From JBEKZQ01 sp049509675 (lineage in GTDB: Bacteria > Planctomycetota > Planctomycetia > Pirellulales > Thermoguttaceae): a DNA stretch of 11,658 nt. The notes below the pieces were generated by a model. That model did no database searches, was not told where the DNA came from, and saw nothing but the letters and a program-made list of their open reading frames with translations. The translations under genes and the position numbers were made by a program. The first letter of the stretch is position 1; every line of letters starts with the position of its first letter. The stretch lies in the NCBI GenBank assembly GCA_049509675.1, contig JBEKZQ010000183.1, positions 1 to 11,658 of the forward strand, in the 5' to 3' direction. This document shows positions 6,989 through 11,658 of the stretch, piece after piece.

Positions 6989-8119
6989 ATGACCGAACCT
7001 CGTTCGAGCGCCGTACCTATTCCTCCCGTAGAAGGCGGGCTTTCTGAATCAGTCCGCCGGCTGTGTGAATTGTCGGATGCGGAGTTGGCCACCCACGACA
7101 TAGGCGAATTGAACCTGCTGGTGGGTCGTGGGTTGCCGGGCGCGGAAGACTTGGACCTCGGCGCGTGTCTCGAAAAACTGGCCGCCTGGGCGAATCTGGT
7201 CCGCCTGAATACAGATCACTGGTGGCCGAACTTCATGCGGTCGCCCGAGGAATACGAGGATTCTCCGGGCAAGTTCCGAATGCTGTGCCTTGTCACGGTG
7301 TTGCAACGCTATCTGGGCGTTCGCTACTATTATCCGTTTAACGAAGGCGAGTACGATGGCACCGATTCAAAGAACCTATTCATTCACGGGCTTCTGTCCG
7401 CGCACGGCGGAACGTGCAACACGATGGCCGTATTGTATGCGGCCGTTGGACGCCGGCTCGGGTATCCGTTGAAACTCGCACACGCAAAGGAACACTACTT
7501 CCTCCGCTGGGAAGAACCGGGCGGCGAGCGTTTCAATATCGAAGCAACGTCAGAAGGATTCTGCCCCCATGACGATGCCTATTATCACAGGCGCCCCAAA
7601 CCGCTTACGGACGAAGAAATTGCGGGGGGCATCTACTTGCGGAGTATGTCTCCGCACGAGGAACTAGCGGAGTTTCTTGTTCAGCGGGGAACGTGCTTGA
7701 AAGAGCATCTCCTCACTTACCCGGCCCTGGAGGCGTTCTACTTTGCGAACCGGCTATTTCCTAAGTCTCCGACCCTTCGTGGCGCGTGGGCAATCGCCAC
7801 CATGTTGTGGAGCATGATTGAGCACTCATCAAGAGTGCTTTCTTGCAAACACGCGGAAATAGTGACAGTAATGCGGCTGCGGGCGTACAGGAATGAACTC
7901 TCATACGACAAACTTCCGTTTCCCAAGCAGCCGGTTGGCGACGTGGAGCGCTGGGCACTGTCGCAGGCCCCCGAGCACCTGCGGCGAATCCTTGGAAACT
8001 TTGTCCGAAAATGGCGACAAGCTGAGGCTCACCGTTACACTTTCGCGGCGATTGGCGCGGCTAATGGCAACGGCCACTCACCACAACCACCATTCGTAAA
8101 GGACTCCAACCATGTATGA
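6989..8119 (+). CDS. Transglutaminase-like (SirB1-like) protein, first gene of the cassette
   Basis: A 376-residue soluble protein with no signal peptide or membrane helix. The centre holds a papain/transglutaminase-like core: GGTCNTMAVLYAAVGRRLGY with Cys143 at the start of a helix, then AKEHYFLRW with His169, then FNIEAT with Asn183/Glu185. This Cys-His-Asn/Glu order and spacing fits transglutaminase-like or SirB1-like domains, which may be peptidases, amidases or inactive scaffolds. The N-terminal 90 and C-terminal 170 residues are helical and I do not recognise them. The ATG has GGGGAG nine bases upstream. The stop codon overlaps the next gene's start by 8 bases (ATGTATGA), implying coupled translation with the Rhs-tip gene. 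GC content by eye is clearly below that of gltBD. Substrate and role are unknown. Confidence 0.7.
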   Translation: MTEPRSSAVPIPPVEGGLSESVRRLCELSDAELATHDIGELNLLVGRGLPGAEDLDLGACLEKLAAWANLVRLNTDHWWPNFMRSPEEYEDSPGKFRMLCLVTVLQRYLGVRYYYPFNEGEYDGTDSKNLFIHGLLSAHGGTCNTMAVLYAAVGRRLGYPLKLAHAKEHYFLRWEEPGGERFNIEATSEGFCPHDDAYYHRRPKPLTDEEIAGGIYLRSMSPHEELAEFLVQRGTCLKEHLLTYPALEAFYFANRLFPKSPTLRGAWAIATMLWSMIEHSSRVLSCKHAEIVTVMRLRAYRNELSYDKLPFPKQPVGDVERWALSQAPEHLRRILGNFVRKWRQAEAHRYTFAAIGAANGNGHSPQPPFVKDSNHV

Positions 8120-8720
8120 CCCAACCGTCGGTCGATTTATCACGCTGGACCCGATTGGGTTCGATGGCGGTGATGCAAACACGGCCCGTTACGTGAGCAA
8201 CAGCCCGACGAACTTGACAGGCCCGACTGGACTGTCCCCGAGTTACTTTCCCCCTCCGCCTCCAACGCCCATCGGCTACCAGGGAATAGGAGCGATGGGG
8301 AGCCAGATACGACAATCGGACATCGATCGCGCGAATGGGGTATTGGATAAGATTCGCGCAGCGCTAAGAGCAGCAACCGCCAATCTAACACCCGCGCAGC
8401 AGGCGGCGGCGATGGCAGAACTGGAAAGCCTCATCACCGCCGCTGTAAATTACCCATCCCAGATGGGAACGCGGCGCAACGATTGCGGCAATTGGGCGCT
8501 CGAAGTGCTGAACAAGCTCGGCAACATGACGTATATCACGCTTGACGTGGCTGCATGGGAGTATTGGGTTGGGATTCCGTTCACTGACTGGTGGCTCGGG
8601 CATAACGCGATAAGTATTACTCTGCCCGATGGAAGCATCTTTTATCTTGACGACGGCTGGTGGAACCACGCTTTTACGCCCGGAGATATACCGTGGTACG
8701 TCAGCCCCTTCAATCCGTAG
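8112..8720 (+). CDS. Orphan Rhs-core tip with papain-like C-terminal domain
   Basis: A 202-residue protein. Residues 1-41 (MYDPTVGRFITLDPIGFDGG … YVSNSPTNLTGPTG) match the end of the Rhs-repeat-associated core, which in full Rhs/YD proteins reads (R)YYDPxxGRFxxxDPIG and marks the boundary to the variable C-terminal toxin tip. The shell of YD repeats is absent: an in-frame stop lies only five codons upstream, and AAGGA sits 8 bases before the ATG, so this is a free-standing tip. A proline-rich linker (47-53) and an Ala-rich helical stretch (70-112) follow. The C-terminal part has NDCGNWALEVLNKL (Cys125), WLGHNAISI (His164) and DGSIFYLDDGWW (Asp173/180/181), a Cys-His-Asp order like papain-like folds. 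It may be a cysteine peptidase, an amidase or an unknown effector; activity is unproven. Confidence 0.7.
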   Translation: MYDPTVGRFITLDPIGFDGGDANTARYVSNSPTNLTGPTGLSPSYFPPPPPTPIGYQGIGAMGSQIRQSDIDRANGVLDKIRAALRAATANLTPAQQAAAMAELESLITAAVNYPSQMGTRRNDCGNWALEVLNKLGNMTYITLDVAAWEYWVGIPFTDWWLGHNAISITLPDGSIFYLDDGWWNHAFTPGDIPWYVSPFNP

Positions 8721-8747
8721 CACCGAAATAACCCCCAAGGCCAAACA

Positions 8748-9098
8748 ATGCTATCCGACGCCACGCGATTAGCAGTCAATCTGTTGTTGCCAGCCGCCTT
8801 AATTGTCGCTTGGTTGGTCGCCGAGTTCCGCTGGCGGCGCTCGTTGCGTGTGGTCCTTGGCGTTGCGTGTATACTCGTGCCATTTATGTGGCTTTCGGCC
8901 GTCATCTACACGTCGAATCTACTCACGGACATGCACCGCTTTAGCCTCGACAGAATAGAGCGATTGCTCCAAGAACGGCGAGAATCACAGGTTCACCGTG
9001 CGTTGCGAGCTTACGATGAAACGTATCAAGAGACGGGAAGCGCGAAAGCAGCGGTTTTTCGGATGAACTCGGCTCTCTTGGAACAAGGAAAAGAGTAG
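8748..9098 (+). CDS. Small two-helix membrane protein, third gene of the cassette
   Basis: A 116-residue protein of unknown family. Two hydrophobic segments are clear: about residues 8-26 (AVNLLLPAALIVAWLVAEF) and about 36-56 (VLGVACILVPFMWLSAVIYTS), joined by a short basic loop RWRRSLR. The positive-inside rule puts that loop in the cytoplasm and both ends outside it. The remaining 60 residues are charged and probably helical (RIERLLQERRESQVHRALRAY). AAGG lies 8 bases before the ATG. The gene starts 27 bases after the Rhs-tip stop, so it is probably in the same transcript. Its position directly after a putative effector makes it a candidate immunity or membrane partner protein, but only position supports this. 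Confidence 0.6.
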   Translation: MLSDATRLAVNLLLPAALIVAWLVAEFRWRRSLRVVLGVACILVPFMWLSAVIYTSNLLTDMHRFSLDRIERLLQERRESQVHRALRAYDETYQETGSAKAAVFRMNSALLEQGKE

Positions 9099-9407
9099 CC
9101 CCTTGGCACCCTCTGGAAGTGCGGAGGAAGCAATCAGCAGACCTTCTGCACGCCAGCCATCAAATCGTCCAGGCGTCGTGGCCCCACGCTGCGCCAAATG
9201 CCCGCAGACGGCCGCGCTGGGTGGGGCATGGTGTCTTTTGACGTGGTTTTCGCGTAGATCGAGGCTAGTGGCCTTGGCGGGTCTGGACCTTCTCAACGCC
9301 CGTATCCAGGTGCGTCGGACAACGGCGTCATCGCGTCGAGAACGCGCGCCGTGTCGCCTGCCTCGTCTTGATTCTCGTTGCCACCGTGCCCGAGATGTTG
9401 ACGCCAT
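9099..9407. other. Gene-free 309-base stretch between convergent genes
   Basis: This stretch separates the end of the plus-strand cassette from the end of the minus-strand prepilin peptidase. Short open frames exist on both strands, but none has a ribosome binding site, consistent codon bias or recognisable residues. I see no rho-independent terminator, tRNA or insertion-sequence end. It may hold decayed sequence, since both flanking genes simply stop at its borders. Confidence 0.5.
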
Positions 9408-10376
9408 CTACCATGCCATCGCCCAGGCCACGATCGGACGCCAGAACATGATCCAGGCCAAGGTGGCCAAACTTAGCAGCGTAAGCGGCGAAAGGCGGGC
9501 GAGGAACGGCAGAAAGCGGGCGGCATTACGACACACCAGGTGCAGCAGAAGGCCCAGCGGCAGCAGCACGAAGACCGCTTGCCAACCGAGATACAGACCA
9601 ATGCAGGCCGCAGCCGGCGCCAGGCCGCACTGGCTACATTGCCAGGAGAACTGCTCACTAGCCCGACGCGCCAGCGAGGGATTTGCGGCGATTCCCCCTT
9701 GCTGGCGCGTCGGGCTAGTGTGGCGCGTCACAAGTTTGCGAAACTGCGGCAGACCGCCCAGCAGCAGGCCGCTGACCAAGCCGAGCAGACCATCCGGAAG
9801 TCCGGCGAACCGGTGAGCGGCCAAGCCGGGCCAGGCCGGCAGCGGATGCAGCCCGGGCCACACGGCGGGTGCGATCAGCCCCACGGCGAGTGCCGGCAGA
9901 AACAGTCGCAGCGGCGGCCGATGGCCGTCGATGGTGATCAGGGCCGCCGTCAAGAGCGTCGCCAGCAGAAACGCATGGAAGGCGAACATCGCGCCCAATT
10001 GCAGGAAGCTCCAACCGGGCGTGCCGTGCGGGTCCAGCGGCAGGTTGGCGCCCCAGGAGAACCATTCTCTTTCCGCCAATCCCACGAACAACGCGCCCGT
10101 GACCGCTTCTACCAATGGATAGCGGAGCGAGATCGGCTGCCGGCAGTCGCGGCAGCGACCGGCCAACACGATCCATCCCAGCACCGGTATGTTGTCGAAC
10201 CAGCGGATTGGATGCTTGCAGGCCGGGCAGTGCGAGCCGGGAAAGCTCAAACCGATCCCCGCCGGCAAGCGATACGCGACGACGTTCAAGAAACTGCCGA
10301 TCACGGCCCCCAGGGCGAACAGCCACACGGCGAAGAACTCTGCGGCAGCACCGGTCGATAGCGTTTCGGGGAACAT
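9408..10376 (-). CDS. A24-family prepilin peptidase-like membrane protein, divergent
   Basis: Prepilin peptidases cut and often N-methylate type IV pilin and type II secretion pseudopilin precursors in the inner membrane. This 322-residue protein keeps the N-terminal domain well: GSFLNVVAYRLP (27-38), the zinc-type pairs Cys50/53 and Cys75/78, WFDNIPVLGW and ISLRYPLVEA. About seven hydrophobic segments follow. The first catalytic Asp is probably Asp150 (ALITIDGHRPP). The usual second motif GxGD is missing: the aligned place reads GLAPAAACIGLYLGWQAV (251-268). Residues 219-241 just before it are encoded by an inverted-repeat element. The protein may be inactive, a divergent planctomycete subfamily with another Asp, or mainly a methylase-like domain. 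The ATG at 10374-10376 lacks a clear ribosome binding site. It follows the UbiD gene by 82 bases. Confidence 0.8.
   Translation of the reverse strand: MFPETLSTGAAAEFFAVWLFALGAVIGSFLNVVAYRLPAGIGLSFPGSHCPACKHPIRWFDNIPVLGWIVLAGRCRDCRQPISLRYPLVEAVTGALFVGLAEREWFSWGANLPLDPHGTPGWSFLQLGAMFAFHAFLLATLLTAALITIDGHRPPLRLFLPALAVGLIAPAVWPGLHPLPAWPGLAAHRFAGLPDGLLGLVSGLLLGGLPQFRKLVTRHTSPTRQQGGIAANPSLARRASEQFSWQCSQCGLAPAAACIGLYLGWQAVFVLLPLGLLLHLVCRNAARFLPFLARLSPLTLLSLATLAWIMFWRPIVAWAMAW
9656..9720. repeat. Inverted-repeat element inserted in-frame in the prepilin peptidase gene
   Basis: The 20-base arms at 9656-9675 and 9701-9720 are perfect inverted repeats. Extending each inward by five bases adds only one mismatch, leaving a 15-base loop. 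On the minus strand it is read as TSPTRQQGGIAANPSLARRASE-like sequence, residues 219-241. From memory, peptides with LARRASE and SPTRQRG recur in planctomycete proteins, which suggests a small mobile palindromic element that tolerates in-frame insertion. That recurrence is recalled, not checked here. Confidence 0.8.
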
Positions 10377-10406
10377 GATTTGGGTTGGTTTACCGAAGCC
10401 GCTCGT

Positions 10407-10429
10407 GTGCCACTGGCTCTGCCAGTGCT
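10407..10429. repeat. Small palindromic dispersed repeat, copy 3 (inverse orientation)
   Basis: CACTGGC (10411-10417), TCT, GCCAGTG (10421-10427). The whole 23-base block is the exact reverse complement of copy 1 at 151-173. It lies in the 82-base gap between the UbiD stop and the prepilin peptidase start. As a transcribed hairpin it could separate expression of the two genes, but no T-run follows. Confidence 0.75.
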
Positions 10430-10458
10430 TCCTTGCGGCCGACAGGCCTCATCATCTC

Positions 10459-11658
10459 TTAGATAATTCCGTGCAAGGGTCCCCCGCGGGCGGCCAGCGC
10501 GTCTACCCGCTTGCTCACCTCGGCATCCTCGACCAACGGCGGAGCGTGATGCGGCTTGCTGCGGGCGTCGATCACCAGCGAGCCGAAACAACCCCAATGC
10601 TTGTCGCGATAGAACGACTCGATGCCATACACGTCGACCGCCGGGTTGCTGCGGGTGAAGGTGGTCCACAGGAAATTATCCAAAGTGCGCGTGGCGAAAT
10701 CGGATTGATCGACCACCACCACCAGCGGAAAGCCGTTGACGGCGTCGGTTCGCGAAAAGGCCGCCGAAAAACGGTCGACGACGCGGTCCGGGCCGTTGCC
10801 CGCCGCGTACGCCGGCCCTTCCACCACGAGGATGCCGGGCAGAAAAACGCGCGGCCTCTTGAACCCCAGCGACTCGGGCAGGGCAAGGCGGCTGTCGATG
10901 GCCACCGCGAGCGTGCGCAACGCCGGTCCGGCCGCCGCGATCACCAGCTTCGAGCCCTCGTGCAGTCCGTTGCCGCTGTAGTCCAGCGTGTCGATCGTGG
11001 TCGAGGTCTGGAAGTGCAGGTCCCGCCGCCAATCGACGCGCTCCAGCACGTGCCGCAGGAACTCGGGAATGTGCTCGATTTTCAACTCCGGGTTGTCTTC
11101 GCCGGCGACGATCAATAGGTACTTGGCCAGGGACAATTGGCCTTGGCCCAAGAGGGCGTTGGCCAGGGTCAACAGCTCGCGCGGCCGGCGGCACGGATCG
11201 TACGGCACGTAGCGCTCGCTGCCGATGGCCAACAACAGCGGATGCACCCCGGCCGCCTCGACGGCATGCACGGCCCGAACGCCCGGTACGGTCCGCACAA
11301 GCACCGGGCCGGCCAGCTCGTGGATCAGGCGGCTGAACATCGAGTCTTCCTGCGGCGGCCGGCCCACGACGGTGAAAGGCCAGATCGCCCCCTCGCGATG
11401 GTACACGCGCTCGACCAGCATCACCGGAAACTCGTGCGCCAGGCTGTAGTAACCGAGGTGATCGCCGAACGGCCCTTCCGGCAATTGCCGGTACAGATCC
11501 AGGTGGCCGGTGATGCAGAAATCGGCTTCGGCGTGGATCGGCAGTTGATCGGAGCGGGCGATCATCGGCACGCGGCGCCGATTGAGGATGCCGGCGAAGG
11601 CCAACTCGCTGACACCCTCGGGCAACGGCATCACGGCGGCGACGCTCATGGCGGGCGG
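10459..11658 (-). CDS. UbiD-family decarboxylase, C-terminal part (5' end outside window)
   Basis: UbiD enzymes use prenylated FMN to decarboxylate aromatic or unsaturated acids, for example in ubiquinone or futalosine-route menaquinone synthesis. The window holds about 399 codons; the frame stays open to the edge past the first ATG (11647-11649), so I treat that ATG as internal. The catalytic segment PEGPFGDHLGYYS is clear: counting from that Met, Glu58 and Asp63 correspond to Glu285 and Asp290 of E. coli UbiD. GRPPQEDSMF (97-106) and the conserved FAGILNRRRVPM (18-29) also fit. Later blocks such as RDLHFQTSTTIDTLDYSG point to the longer UbiD group of about 600 residues, so roughly 200 residues, including the prFMN-site Arg, lie outside. 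The substrate cannot be told from this part. Confidence 0.9.
   Translation of the reverse strand, partial: PPAMSVAAVMPLPEGVSELAFAGILNRRRVPMIARSDQLPIHAEADFCITGHLDLYRQLPEGPFGDHLGYYSLAHEFPVMLVERVYHREGAIWPFTVVGRPPQEDSMFSRLIHELAGPVLVRTVPGVRAVHAVEAAGVHPLLLAIGSERYVPYDPCRRPRELLTLANALLGQGQLSLAKYLLIVAGEDNPELKIEHIPEFLRHVLERVDWRRDLHFQTSTTIDTLDYSGNGLHEGSKLVIAAAGPALRTLAVAIDSRLALPESLGFKRPRVFLPGILVVEGPAYAAGNGPDRVVDRFSAAFSRTDAVNGFPLVVVVDQSDFATRTLDNFLWTTFTRSNPAVDVYGIESFYRDKHWGCFGSLVIDARSKPHHAPPLVEDAEVSKRVDALAARGGPLHGII

Noticed and set aside
9134..9229. A 31-residue minus-strand frame in the gap after the prepilin peptidase, ending RRLDDLMAGVQKVC
   Set aside because: The ending looks protein-like, but there is no ribosome binding site, no continuation across neighbouring frames and no family I recognise.
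9656..9720. The inverted repeat considered as a rho-independent terminator
   Set aside because: It lies inside an open coding frame, has a 25-base interval between perfect arms and no T-run.
9540..10361. A 273-codon plus-strand frame over the prepilin peptidase gene
   Set aside because: It is antisense to a recognisable membrane protein and rich in Gln/Arg without motifs.

Overview
The window looks like chromosomal DNA of a high-GC planctomycete, probably near the Pirellulales. That placement is inferred from the Rhs-tip module starting at MYDP, the in-frame repeat that encodes SPTRQQG…SLARRASE, and the divergent prepilin peptidase; no rRNA or marker gene confirms it. There are three blocks: a housekeeping operon on the minus strand, a lower-GC accessory cassette on the plus strand, and a second minus-strand pair.

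Left block (1-6605). A short C-terminal scrap of a plus-strand gene (3-80) is followed by a 276-base gene-free stretch. It holds two copies of a small palindrome and a GC-rich microrepeat. Then come gltD and gltB, read right to left, overlapping by 8 bases. They encode the small and large subunits of glutamate synthase, which makes two glutamates from glutamine and 2-oxoglutarate and so assimilates ammonia together with glutamine synthetase. Upstream of gltB lie a strong-looking promoter with a dyad inside its -35/-10 spacer, and a REP-like hairpin in the predicted leader. Directly behind that promoter sits a ribbon-helix-helix antitoxin gene, overlapped at its end by what looks like a 26-codon stub of a MazF/PemK toxin.

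Middle block (6913-9098). A good sigma70-type promoter on the plus strand precedes three closely packed genes. The first encodes a transglutaminase-like protein with a Cys-His-Asn/Glu pattern. The second is an orphan Rhs-core tip whose C-terminal domain shows Cys and His motifs like those of papain-like enzymes. The third encodes a small two-helix membrane protein. By eye the base composition is clearly lower in GC than the flanks. The layout suggests a polymorphic-toxin-like or mobile Rhs-tip cassette, and is the most likely place for an undescribed system. About 300 bases with nothing recognisable follow.

Right block (9408-11658, minus strand). A UbiD-family prenylated-FMN decarboxylase enters from the right edge, and its 5' end is outside the window. 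It is followed by an A24-type prepilin peptidase that keeps the N-terminal CxxC…CxxC domain. This peptidase appears to lack the second catalytic Asp motif (GxGD) and carries an in-frame inverted-repeat element. A third copy of the small palindrome separates the two genes.
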